Shown: piece after piece, positions 12,451 to 25,500 of the stretch | Layout of the letters: each line of letters begins with the position of its first letter | Position numbering within the stretch: the first letter of the stretch is position 1 | Assembly (NCBI GenBank): GCA_963682055.1 | Contig: OY821750.1 | Coordinates: forward strand, 11,720,501-11,784,500 | Length of the DNA: 64,000 bases | Reading direction: 5' to 3' | From: Primula veris | Taxonomy: Eukaryota; Streptophyta; Magnoliopsida; Ericales; Primulaceae | Program-made: the position numbers and the translations under genes | Notes under the pieces: generated by a model | Database searches by the model: none | Told to the model about the DNA's origin: nothing | The model's input: only the letters and a program-made list of their open reading frames with translations

Positions 12451-12453
12451 AAT

Positions 12454-14500
12454 TGTAACACACTCAAAATTCTATAATTAATATTAGAATCTTCATCAAA
12501 GTGTTATATATATATATACTTAAAATAAGATATAGATTTTACTATATTTGGATTCCGATTATAGTAAATATGAGTTTTTAAGTACTTTAGTTCAAATAGT
12601 TAGGAACACATCAGACAAGCGGGATTGATCTACCATTTTGGATTCTATTTTCTCAAAATTTGAGTTTATGATATAAATGAAAAGTCTAGACCTATATTTT
12701 ATCTTTCCAAATATATAAAATTTGAGTAATTTGGACTTGTATAAGAATATTTGTGGCTATTTAAGTAACATGATATCAGAACATTCCAGAACAGCATATG
12801 TGTCACATTGTAGGATAATTTAGACCGACTTATCTTACGAATTAGGAAATGTGCAAAACATGAAACTTGTAGATCTTTCTCTTGTCCATACATATATCCC
12901 ATGCTCCATTTGGACACATATCTAATTCTCTGTGACTATTTAAGTGAACAGGTGTCCTGAAATTTCCAGAACAGCATATGTGTCACCTTGTAGGACAATT
13001 TAGACCGACTTATCTTACGAATTAGGAAATGTGCAAAACATGAAACTTGTAGATATTTCTCTTGTCGGTTCAGAAATATATCCCATGCTCCATTTGGACA
13101 CATATCTAATTCTATGTGACTATTTTAGTGAACAGGTGTCGTGAAATTTCCAGAACAGCATATGTGTCACCTTGTAGGACAATTTAGACCGACTTATCTT
13201 ACGAATTAGGAAATGTGCAAAACATGAAACTTGTAGATCTTTCTCTTGTCGGTTCAGAAATATATCCCATGCTCCATTTGGACACATATCGAATTCTCTA
13301 TGAAGCTTTTAGTGGACAGATGTCCTAAAAACAAAATTCAGCACATTTAATGCACAAGACACATAGTCACTTTTCCAACACTATATATACCCCTACACCC
13401 CCTCACACTTCATCATACTTCAAAAACCTATAACCTTATATAGAGATTATAATATTATATTGAGATTACAAAGTTTCTTTATGCTAAAGTATTATAATCA
13501 TAAGATATAAACACTATATATAGAAAGAGAAAGAGAAAGAATACTATATTTAGTGGGTAATAAAAGCGTAAGTCGGGGTGTGACGAAGGACATAGCCAAG
13601 CCCAGTTAGCGGTTAGAGGTGGGTTCGAAACCTTAAAGTTATTATAATATTGCCTTAATATCCTTTTGCGTTACATTATCGAACTTGAGGTATGTTTTAT
13701 TATTAAACAAATGCATATAACGATTCATATCTGAAACTTTGTGGAATGTGTTTTGCTTATTTGATATATCATGGCATGACATTTGCATTGATCCTCCCGG
13801 TTTGGGAGAGCTTTGTCCACCCGGGATGGGGTGTGACGTGTCTACCTAGAGTGGGGTATGACTTTTCTGCGACTATGTCCACCTGGAGTGGGGTGTGACG
13901 TGTCTACCTAGAGTGAGGTATGACCTTTTTCGCGATGTTTGGTTCGCCTAGTGGGGCGTGACTTTTGGTACCACGTGTAATGGGATAGACCTTATACAAC
14001 CAACTTGGGCTCAAGGACATGACACTTATGCATTATTGAAAGAATAATTATGAACATGCATCATATTGATTATATATTTTTCTCGTTATTTGCCTAACCA
14101 TCTTTTTTTTGCAGGAAGTTATATGCATTTACAGTTCATGTTATATTTTATTATAGTTACTTTAAGTTAGTAGTCCTACTTAGTATTTTCAAGTAAATAC
14201 TCATCCCGTTGCTTATATAATTTCGTTTCAGATATCGGTAGTGACGAAGCAAATCTAGCAGGGGTCGAGGAGCGGAGTCATTAAGTTTTTTTTTACTTGT
14301 TTATGTAAGAAACACTTGTAAAATAATTTTCAAATAAAGTTTCCACTTTCTTGTTTGAAATAAAGTTATGTATTTCACTGTGTTATTTACGAAAAGAATG
14401 AAGTATGTTTATTCGTATCCAACTTTTATTACAACTCCCTTTTTCATTAATTTAGATTAAAGTTCTGTTATCATTAAAAAAAAGAAAAGTGTTTCTCACA
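12454..14500 (+). repeat. 3' LTR of the Gypsy element (2047 bp)
   Basis: Same start (TGTAACAC) and end (TCTCACA) as the 5' LTR and nearly identical in sequence. It holds only three 184-bp-type U3 units (AGAACAG at about 12788, 12968 and 13152) and a much shorter TA microsatellite. TATA box at about 13381-13390. Confidence 0.95.
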
Positions 14501-14526
14501 TTAATACTTTTGGATAGCAACCGTGG

Positions 14527-14790
14527 TTGTTGTCCAAACTGATTGAATTGCTTTCTTCGCTTAAACCGGAAAGATTTACAGCCAGAGACACTGAAAAAAC
14601 ATATGTCCGAAGTTCCGAATGCAGCTACGCGTTTTCAGTTGCAACTATAGTTGTAACCACGGTTGCAACTAACGAATATAATGAAGTTAATAAAAAAATT
14701 GAACACGAGATATTTTTAAACGGAGTTCGACATGATCACCTTGTCTATATCTCTGGAGCCCTCAGTCAGTATTTATTGATATTGAAATGA
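14527..14790 (+). pseudogene. Possible remnant of a PGG-domain (ankyrin/ITN1-like) membrane protein
   Basis: An 87-residue open frame has a weak likeness to the plant PGG domain that ends many ankyrin-repeat membrane proteins: a VATIVVTTVAT segment resembles the first membrane helix, and EIFLN followed by YISGALS resembles the later IFLN...ISDALS part. The PGG motif itself is absent and no flanking exons are visible. It starts 22 bp after the Gypsy target duplication, so the insertion may have separated it from upstream sequence. It could equally be a chance open frame. Confidence 0.25.
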
Positions 14791-15930
14791 ACAATGATAA
14801 GACTCGAGACTTGCAATAACATGACTCCCTCACGCCTATCTTATCATCTCTAACTCACAACTATCAATTTCTAATGGCATCCCGCCACGATCTTTTTAAG
14901 TTTGTTTCTCTCTCATGTACAACGGGTGGTGTTGATCTATAATATCAGTATATCTATATTGTATTCAACACACGAAATATTAAAGGTTAATAGACTTTAT
15001 ATATAAAGATCCTAACTTGATCATTAAGGAAAATATTTCTTTCATTTTCTTTCCTTATTCAACTTGTAGATCTTCAAATATATATCTTATAGTTGATTTG
15101 TCTTTATCTTCTAACAAATCAGATATTGTTTAATTCGAAATTATACAGATCTTTAATTTAATTGTTTTCAAGATATCTTCAAAAGATCTTTCCTTCATGT
15201 TTCCTTACTTGATAAGGAGTTCATTTTTAAGTCTTCTATTCCAATAAGAAAATATCTTCAATATATTATTTCTATCATTTCAGAGATGCCTTCAAATCAT
15301 CTAAACTTTTTAAGCACGTTTTGATTCTTCTAGAATATATTTGACCGAATATTACAGAATCTGTTTAGCATAGTCAGTTCTAACTGCGCTTGCAACTGAG
15401 GTTTCAGCTGAATGCACAACTTGAACTTAATCGCTACACAATACATGTCTGTATATTGAGAGTTTATTATGAATATATAAAACTATATTTTCCAATATAA
15501 TGACAAACAATATGTTACTATAATCTCGTATCTATGACCTAACAGACACCATATACATTATATTTAGTTTAGCATCGGTTTTCTTTAAAGCTGAGAGCAA
15601 AATTCTGGCATTTAAACAAGGCGAATATTATTACAAAAGTAAACCTCGAGGCGATTTTTTTTATATATATAATTGGCTTTTATAAGCAAAATCATGAATT
15701 CCTCAGCATTTGTACCATCATTCTAAAATGTCGAACTTCAACTCAAATTTCTCAAGTTGTGAGCAAATGGACCCAATTTACAAAGAGGATCTTTCACCCT
15801 TATCCTAGTCAGAAACATCTATACAACTTGCCAATTTTTCTTCTTTTCAACCCTATTTAGAAAGTATCCATCAACCAAAAAGTTGACAAGTCACTTAAAA
15901 TGGTCAACAAAAGCAAACAAAATAAAATCT
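14791..15930. other. Spacer / CAT 3' flank without a recognisable gene
   Basis: AT-rich DNA that includes the 3' untranslated region and downstream part of the minus-strand CAT gene. The stretch 15726-15875 resembles 4711-4860. No convincing open frame or RNA gene is seen. Confidence 0.6.
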
Positions 15931-16502
15931 CTACACATTGAGAATATGGTCCTCACTTGCATTCGATTCTTTCATCATAATCTCAACATTCTTTTGACTA
16001 AGATTTCCATCTTTGTCGGCATCAAAGCTGGCGTGTACACCGTAGAATACGTACACGAGCACTGCAAGAGCTGTAAAGAACCCAAACCTCACGTATGAGG
16101 GCCCATCCAGTGAACCCAATAAAAAAATGTTGAGAAATATAGATATAGATGGTATATACGGCATTAGCGGTACCCCCCAGAACTTGGGTTTCCGAGCCTG
16201 AGGGACCGCACATTGGAACAGTAATATGATGGTGAGAGCTATGACAGCACATGTGCCAAGGAGAAAGTCTTTCGATTTACCGAGAGGTGCGAATTTCCAG
16301 AGGAGAGTGAAGATGACGGAGGTGAGTGAAAAGCAAAGGAGGAAGGATAGCGTTGGCCATGGGTTGGTGGTCCCCGCAGAGACGTAACGTCTGTAAATTA
16401 CGGCATTTGCCACCATGTAGAATACGAAGAGGGTACCAATGGTAACGAGGTTTAGAAGGATGTTTAGCTCGGTGAATAATGCGATCACAGCTGTGCATAT
16501 AC
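15931..16502 (-). CDS. CAT exon 6 (residues 396-585, TAG stop)
   Basis: It begins with ICTAVIALFTELNILLNLV and carries the last helices and the FYGVHASFDADKDG tail, ending EDHILNV. Acceptor CCAG at 16503-16506. Confidence 0.94.
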
Positions 16503-19500
16503 CTGGAAAATAAAATAAGTACAGTAATGAGCATATGAAAAAACTTTAGTCATGAAGAAGAAAATGATTCACACAGTGCACATAGAAAGGAAATAAAATA
16601 GAAATCTTGGGCTTTTCCCTAACTGTTTAGTACTTGTATCAGTTCCTATGGATTTGGATCATGTATTCAAGAATTTTTTTGTCTAGAAATCAAATATTGT
16701 TTTCACAGGAAAAGATCTTGAAGCACTGTTTTGATGACCAATACGCTAATAAAGTGCTTACTGCATCGTTTTTGTAAGAGGCAATGTGATGTTTTTTTAG
16801 CAGAAGAGTACAGTCATACGTGACTAACTATATCGTGTTTAAGTTAGCTCGACTTGAGCTCCTCATTGAGTGGGTCGCGTTTTGACCTTCATAGTATCCC
16901 CAGGGAGCATCCTGAGAATTTGCAATTCTTCGGTATTTCAATATAGTGCTTAATTTTCCAAAGAAAAAAATAATATTCCTGTTCTACAAAGGAGTATAAA
17001 GAAAGCCGGTGAGAATGATACAGAAATTTCAGTTTCAAGATATAAGTTGTATCTATCCAGCTCATGTTTTCATAAAAAGCAGACTATAGCTAGCAACCAA
17101 GGTAGTATGTTTTTTAACAATGCATTCACTTCCTCACCAAAAAAAATATTACAGTTTGTTATAATTCATTTTTTCTAATTATTCTCCATCTTCATAATGT
17201 GCTCATACCTTTCCCACGAAAAAGAGTTGACGAGATATGGGACACAGACATGGTCTTAAATTCCATATGAAAATGGAAGTGTGTATATGTCTAAAAAAGC
17301 GTGAAAAAGTTATATCCCTTTCAAATATTAATAGCATACTTTCTTATCCACTGAAGATTAAATAAAAATGTACACCCTTAAGCAGTTCCTAGGGTCGTGT
17401 TACTAGGTCTCTTTCAGCATATGACCCTTAAAAAAGCGGGATTTCCACATGGAAAAAAGTATAATGCTGCAGTTTGAGACTCAGAGATTCGTAAGTATCA
17501 AACTAAAATCTGTATGGCTAACTATAATCTTAAATCTTACTCCTCAAAATTGTCATAATAAAATTTTTTAAAAGTTAGTCATATAGTTCAAACATTAAAT
17601 TATATGATTTAGTTTTGAAATTTTTCATTTCGACAATTTTAATACATGTTATGAGTCGATCAAAATTGTACGTAATTTCGTAAAAAACAATTAATTGAGA
17701 ATTGGATGGAGTATAAAATTGAAGACATAAACTAGTGCTAACCCCATGAAGGAATGATAGATACCGGTTAAAATTTCAACGAATAAGGACCTAGAATCCC
17801 TCTTTTAGTACTTTTAGCAGTTTTTATCTAACGGTTACAATGGAAAGGATATGCAATTTTTCATAAAAAGTGTCACATTTGAATAGAATTATGTCCAATA
17901 AACAGTCGATAAACAGGACTTGGTCACATCTGATGTGATAGAGAAGGAAAATGAATCTTGCTTCGAAAATATATACCCCCAATTCTCTTCTCAATGGAGA
18001 CTTCGAATTTTTTTTAAGGAAGCACTTTAAAATGGAATCATAGTTTTGAGTATAGAATTGAATGGTCATGAACTACTAAATATACAGAGTTTGCTAAACA
18101 CTTTAGAATGGAATTATAATTTTGAGAATACAATTGAATGGTCATGAACTACTAAATATACAGAGTTTATGAAAAAAGTAATCATCTTGCTTAATTTAGA
18201 TTAGTTGCACCAACAGTAAATATACAGAGTTTATGAAAAAAGTAATCATCTTGTTTAATTTAGATTAGTTGCACCCAGGGACGGCCTAGTACTGTTGATT
18301 GTCCAAAATCCAGTCTAGTTTTTTTTTTTACCCAAAACCCATTAAAAAAAAAAAAAATTTGTCAAAGCCCAGCTTTTGTCCTAATCCCAAGCAGACTTAG
18401 GCCTGGGCCTGGTTGCACAATCAGTAAAGCAAAAAATTAAAGCTAAGAAAGAGAAGCTGAAGTGGACAGCCTTAACATTCATAGTTTTCTTCTTCGCTGT
18501 CAAAAGTAAAAAAAAAAAAAAAAAAAAAATTGATCACAAATTGAACACCTAAATGCACCTAGCATCATCAAATTGACATTTTAATGCCAAAAAATCCCAA
18601 GTAACGAAAAGCTAAACAGTTTATAATAAGAACCAAGGTCATGCTTAGTTGGTGAAACGTGTGGTAAGCAACTACAAGAGAAAGTGAATGAAAGCACAAA
18701 ACATGTGATTAAAGCGTGAACATTACCCCTCAAATTAGTCACTTAACTGATATAATTCCACATTTAACGCATATAAGGAGTATAATATATAGCTGAGGTT
18801 CCGGAACATGTCAAAAGCATTGCAAAGTCTATTTTTAAGGTCGATACGCATAAAAACTATGTGAATTGGACATTTTATGTGCTCTATTCTATGACTGACG
18901 TACGATCTAATTCCACATTTAGCGCATATAAGGAGTTAGGGTGTGTTATTCCCGGGATCCGATCCGTAAACATTCAACCCGTATCCCGACTCGATTATTT
19001 TTGGAAGTGAAAAAAAAATTCCGACTCCAACCCGACAAAAGTCGGGACCCGACTTTTCGGAATCCCGTATGGTCGGGATAGTTTTATCCCGAATCTCCCG
19101 ACATATTTTTTTATTTTATGACAATGTCATTTTTTATTAACAATTTTCATTTGACAAGTTAAACATGATATTAACACGAAACATAATCTAGTTTAAAAAT
19201 AACATTCCTAATAAGCAAAAAAAAATAAATTAACATGTAGTAGAAAATATATTATGAAACTACAAATAATGGAATAGATAAAAAAATTGATACGTTTTTT
19301 ATCAGATTATTTTATTATTTAATTTTATTCACACAAGCAACAATTATCATACTAAATGAGATACGTTATCATTATAATTTTTATAGTCGGAAAATAATGA
19401 TCATTTATTTTTTTGAAGTAACAATATAACTTTTTAATTTAAATATATTTTTTATTTTAATAGTTTCATATATTCAAAACTACAAATCTATATTATACTT

Positions 19501-22500
19501 ATATAATTATAACTAATATATGAAACAAAAATGATTGTAGATCATATGGAATAAATTAATTTGTATTTTAGTGTTGAAATAAAAAAAAAATCATTTTATA
19601 TAATATAAAATATAAATTAATTAAAAAATCGGGTCGGGTCACGACATCCGACAAAATCAAATTTGTCGGCCGATCCCGAAATTTATCGGGTCGGGACAAA
19701 ACCCGACATTTTCGGGTCGAGATACGAATCGGGTCGGAATTTTGGGATTTTTTCTTATAGGAATAAGGAGTATAAATATAGATGAGGTGCTGAGACATGT
19801 AAAAAGCATTACAAAGTATATTTTCAAGGTCAATACGCATAAAAAAAAAAAAAATCGTAAATGTGACATTTAACGTGCTCTATTCCATAATGGAAATACA
19901 ATTTGCTTGGGAGTGATAAATTCGTATACGAATTTTCAAGTCTCTATGTATCGGCCAGACTGCTTTTATTAAAAAACATGCTTAACATACAAGCTAAATA
20001 TTTAATGAAATCAATAAAATAAAATAAAACAGATTATCTTCGGGACTATAAAAATTTCTTGATACGTGTGAAATGTTCACCAAGTATTTCAAGCATTTCT
20101 TGTAAAATGTCAGCAGATGTAGTTCTTTTAAGTAAGCAAATTGTAAAAAAGATTATTCTTATTAACATGTTAGATTATTGAAAAATAAAAAAGAAATGCA
20201 TATGATACGATAAGAGTATCCTAAATTTTTGTTGCACGCAAATTTTAATAAGAATTACAAATTGGACAAAGTATAGTACTACTCCTGGTTTTGAACATAT
20301 ATAGACACTCTAGGAATAAATCTGAACCTCATTAGTGCCCTCTTGGCAGTTGGTTGTTGTACTTGTAATTTTGAAGACAATAGTAAATGTAACATTCGTA
20401 TATTTATTTATTTTTAAAAACATTATTGTTGCGTACTATTGTCTACTTCTCCCTTTACTAATTACTACTTACAACTTATTAGTTAGTATTAGTTATACTC
20501 ATATTAGCATAAAAAACAATCAATTAGTAAATTATCCTATATAGTTAATAAGTTATACTCATCAGCATAAAGTACAGTACATTTCTAGCCTACCCACAGA
20601 AAACTAAAACATCTTAATGAAACTAAAATAACTACTTACTATAAAATTAATTTAAAATTAAAACTAAAATATTTTATTGTTTGGCACACCCAAAATTACA
20701 GTGCACCGTATAAAAAAAAACAAATTTATTAATCGTACCGAAAAAGTATCGGATATGTATTTCAAAGACGTTACGTAAAAAAATAATAATCAAATTTATA
20801 TCCGATATGCAATTTCGTAACTTTTTTTCATACTTTTTATTGAGCATTGGATTGAATTGTTTTTTTTTATCCAAGTACCCAATCTAGTGGATCCCTAAAA
20901 AAACACAAAAGGGCTTATTCTTTATGCATACCATTGATGATTAATATTAATGGTACAAATCACGTCATATAATAAAAACTAAACGTACTATAAACTCAAA
21001 TAAATATATTGGAAACCTAGTTAAGTCTATCCTAAATTTAAATATTAATTAAAAAAAATATATTTTTAATAAATTTAGTTTTTATTACGTAACGTGACTT
21101 GTATATTTCACCACACTAATATAGCCCTATGTATCAATCCTGGTCTGCATACATATGTTACTCCTACCGTCCTACGTAACTCTTTTCTTACTTTATTTAA
21201 ACAAAAGGGGGTCAGATTTAGAAACTAAATTTAATAAAAAAAAAAAGTGGTCCAAAAAACTAGACTTACAGAAATTGACCAGCGGTCCCTAAAAATAACT
21301 CGAAAGCACACACATCACATTAAAAGATCCCACGGAAAGACAAATGGAGAGGTAAACCAAATGGGTACAACTTAGGTCCCACCAAAAACAAACGGCCAAC
21401 CTTAAACCACAATCCATACTAACTAATCCACACAAATTTCAACATAACCCCATTATTTCACTTCTCTCCATACAAATGACACATCAATATATAAGATAAG
21501 ACTCCGTATCTTTGGTGATAATATTTCATCATCTTATTTTCTTTTCTTCATGTATTTGTAATTTGATTTTTGATTTTTGATTTTTTCCTCTTAATTCAAG
21601 GTTTTGTTTTATTTTTGAAATGTATGTTCAAACTTTTTTGAACTAACACTTTAAAAATAAAATAAAACGTTAGTTTAAGAAAAAAAAATTACAAATATAT
21701 ATGAAAAAAACGATAACATGATCAAAACATGATCTTACAAAGAAGACCAAATGTGTACGCTTATCTTTGACGAAAAAATATATTTTGTATGTATATGGAT
21801 CAAAACCGGATGAAAATTGAAGAATAGATATAAGTATTTTTTATATTTATTTTAATAAAAATCTTTAAAAACTAGTTTCTCCCCTCCCCATGTATATGAC
21901 GAAAAAAATTGTATTAAAAAAACTACTACTATATTTTAGATTCCTTCCGTCACTAACTTTATGTTATGGTTTTTTTATTAAGTCCGATGGTAAAAGATTG
22001 AAATCAATAATATTTCTGTAAAAATACGTATAAGATAATATACATTTTGTTTTAGTTATTCCTATAGACGTGAGTAGTTTTTAGAGGAATCACTTAAAAA
22101 AAAGTGCACCACGAAACAAACGGCGACTCTTGCTAGAACTAAATTAAAAATAAATACATAAATAATTAGGATAGGGACGCGCACCAAGGAAAACAGAGGC
22201 GTTGACTGGCGTTGATCTAGTACGATGAACTTCGGAAAACCAAGCTGGGACCACTCTTGACCGTCCGATCACACACATGTACCGAGCCTGACCCAACATA
22301 GCTACTAGCATGGACGTTAGTATACCGAAGCTAGCCCCTGCTCCTATCACATTCGACACCCATCCCCACCCGTCGGATTTACCCTTAAACGCTGTTGCGA
22401 ATGGTGCTTCCGCATCAATCTGGAATGTCCAAAATTACAGATTAAATTTGTTTTTTGAAAGAAAAATTACAGATTAATTTTTATAGATATAATCGTATCA

Positions 22501-25500
22501 ACATTGCGCAGTAATTTGACAAATAAATTTCTATATAAATACACTTTACACACAAACAAGTTATATAGCCCGATTTGATTTTTAATTATGTATGTACACA
22601 ATTTGCATTGTAACGTTTTTAGTACATGTTCCATTCTATGGTTTTTTAGCAAAATAGATCATGTGCCAAAATGTTACTAACCAACTATGTAGGCTTGCGT
22701 ATTTTTAGTAAGGGTTGCATCATAGGACATAGATTGTTAATTTGGCAATATCTTATAGTAGTATTAAATTTAATTTTATTATTGAAGATAGAAAAAGAAA
22801 GCGACTCCTACCAGAAACTAAAAGTTGGTATGTAAGTTAAAATGACAAATAGTATTAAGTTAACGTCAAAATTAATTTAAGAAACATGAAAAGGACTTTG
22901 ATACTAACCAAAGGGCAGTGCTGTCACTTTCTAGTTCACCAAATAAAACGTAACGTATAATGAGTAATTTAATGCGCATTCAAGGCATAAAACCAGCAAG
23001 CAAACCCCAACAGTCTTTGAATCATTAATAAATATTTAGTGCTATTACCAAAAGTTTTCAATTTAACAGTCATTTATCATATCACACCTTATTTGACTTA
23101 TTTATTTTTATCCTCTACCTACCCACAAAGGTAGTCAAACTTTCTTTTTTTCATCCGTCCTAGACTCCTAGTTTTTTTTTTCAAAATAGTTTTTCGATTT
23201 AAAAGGTGGCTATATGTATATATTTTTGGATAAGCAGGGCACATATTAGAACTAGTGTAAACATACATTTGAATCCAATTTAATTGAAGAAATCGATGAA
23301 CGAATCGAAACTGCTAAATTTAAAAAAAAAAATAACTAAATGGTAATTACCAAATCATAAGGCAAGAGCATGGACATTGAAGCGGCCATCAAGCAATAAA
23401 GAGACGTAACAATAATAACCGAACCCGAGACCCCAATTGGTATGTCCTTCACAGGATTTTGAACCTCCTCAGCCATTGTCGAAACAGCATCGTACCCAAT
23501 GTACGAGAGATAAACCATTGCGGCCCCGTTAAAAACACCAGAGGCCCCAAAAGGAAAAAATCCATCTGGATGGGTTGGGTCTGCAGGCTCGGTGAAATTC
23601 TTTTTATGTCCTTTGAAGAATCCGATTCCGATCACAAACACGATGAATATCAAGTGGAGCGACGTTAGGACCAAATTTAGAATCGAACTTTCCCTCGTGC
23701 TGTTATATTTTATAGCATTAAAACTTGTTAGTAAATAATTACACCTAAATTATTTTATTTACTTGTTGAAAATTACAAGAGATTTTCTTTAACTTTTTAG
23801 CAGGTACTACTGGAGTGTAACATTATCTTTTTTGTAGATTTGTATGGCAGATAATATGGACCACTTGCTTATAATTACCAAAATGGAATAAAGTTATCAC
23901 CTGTTACAAATTGAATTTTGTCCAACAAAAGTACCACTAATAACAAAGACATCAATCAAACGTGTACTTGTCCCAGGCACTTATTTTATATTTTTATTAT
24001 AATTAAGAGACCAATGTGATTGAAATTGAATGGTAACATTCCATAATGTCCCCACACTTTATACTACCCAATTTTGTCACTATTACCAATAATAGTACCC
24101 AATGTTATTTAAATCTAAATTTGCCAAAGAGTAAATCCACTAGTAACAAAGATATTAAACGTGTACTTGTTTCAGGCACTTATTTTATTAATTAGTAAAC
24201 ATTGTGGTTGAGCCTGAATGGTAACCAAATTGAAGCTTTAGTTAAACTACAAAAACTTCTTAGTTATAGTTTTAAGTTTAAGTCAATTTAAACAGACCTG
24301 TAACATATAACAAAAGTGATGATAAGAACCACAGCAACCGCGATGAGGTCGATCTCATTGAATCCTTTTGGAAGTGTGGAGACGGTGATACGCCACTTAG
24401 CAGCACTTGATAAGCCAATGGCGGTACTAAAATACGCCGTGAAGCTCCGAGCTACCGCAGCGTTAGATAGCACATAGTCAATAATTAGATTTGCACCTGT
24501 TATAAACGCTACAAATTCGCCTGCAATACAAAATGTAATATGGTTTAGTTACATCGGAACTCTGTTTTGGCAAAAACTTTTTTAGGAAGACTAAATTTTA
24601 TTCATAAAAGTTTTGATGGCATCAAATGTGAAAGAAAATGACATACTAAGATTTTAATTGAAGAATAACTTAGTTTTCAGAAGGAATTAAAAACGAAAAG
24701 AGTTTTAAGTTTGTAAATTCATTAAAACAAATTGTTTTTAATGTTAATGGAATCTTGGAATTCCGATAAAAGGGAAAATCTTTGCTTTAGTCCATAACAA
24801 CTTGATTTGTACTTTATGAATATCAAAAAAGAGCAAATAGCTAGAACGAATACTCAGTGCACGAATAACCACATTTTCTTATAGTTTGCACCAAAGTTTT
24901 ACAGTATTAGTTTGCATAGTTCCATCCAAACAAAATGTTCTCAGTATCGTAAATAATTTATAATAAAAACCAGACGAGTATCTTTGGGACTTACTTTTAG
25001 CACTACTTCAAATCAGTGTTTTAAAAATCAAAATCTTGACTAAAACATTTTTGCAAGTGTTATGCTAAAAGTGTAAAAAACGTAAGATTTTAGTGGCCTA
25101 AATAGCAAGCGTTTTAAGCTTTGAATCAAACATTTTCATTACAAAGCGTGCTTTTTAAAACAGCCCTTAAAATAAACATGCTCAACTTTTTAACTCAAGA
25201 CTTCCGTTAAGTGTTTATTGTTTAAGACGATCAACTTACTAAAGAAATCGTGACGACAATCGAGGCATTAAAAGAAAAGGGATATAAGTAAATAAATAAA
25301 TAACAAATGAAAAGAATATGTTAAAATTCAAGGGACCACAAAAGTCCCACTAAAAGTGTAGAAGCAAAAAACTGGCTATCATTAAAACTAAAGGCCCGAC
25401 TTAAATAACTTTAATCCAAGCTCTTTTTTTTTTTAGATATAATTTTTTTTATCAAAAAAAAAAAAAACATACCGAAGGTGACGCGGATGTAACTGAAGGC

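Larger units (their letters stand above)
5462..14500 (+). mobile_element. Complete Ty3/Gypsy LTR retrotransposon (chromovirus, Tekay/Del type), coding-defective
   Basis: The order is 5' LTR (5462-7713), tRNA-iMet primer site (7717-7729), gag, zinc knuckles, protease, reverse transcriptase, RNase H, integrase with a chromodomain-like C-terminus, polypurine tract (12441-12450) and 3' LTR (12454-14500). The 5-bp target site duplication TTAAT is perfect (5457-5461 and 14501-14505). Reverse transcriptase before integrase defines Gypsy. The C-terminal stretch WHSQTVEQATWE resembles the chromodomain of plant Tekay/Del elements. The LTRs are almost identical outside repeat-number changes; I count about six substitutions over their last 1.17 kb. 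The insertion is therefore young, yet gag-pol carries at least six disabling lesions. Confidence 0.95.
16503..22184 (-). other. CAT intron 5 (5682 bp), expanded by repeats
   Basis: The intron holds no additional open frame of note. It contains the tandem duplications at 18023-18275 and 18754-19900, the hAT-like insertion at 18937-19763 and a short inverted-repeat element at 20955-21102. About 17490-17720 ends in TTGGATGGAGTA, which looks like a Stowaway-type MITE end. Homopolymer A and T runs are common. Confidence 0.75.
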
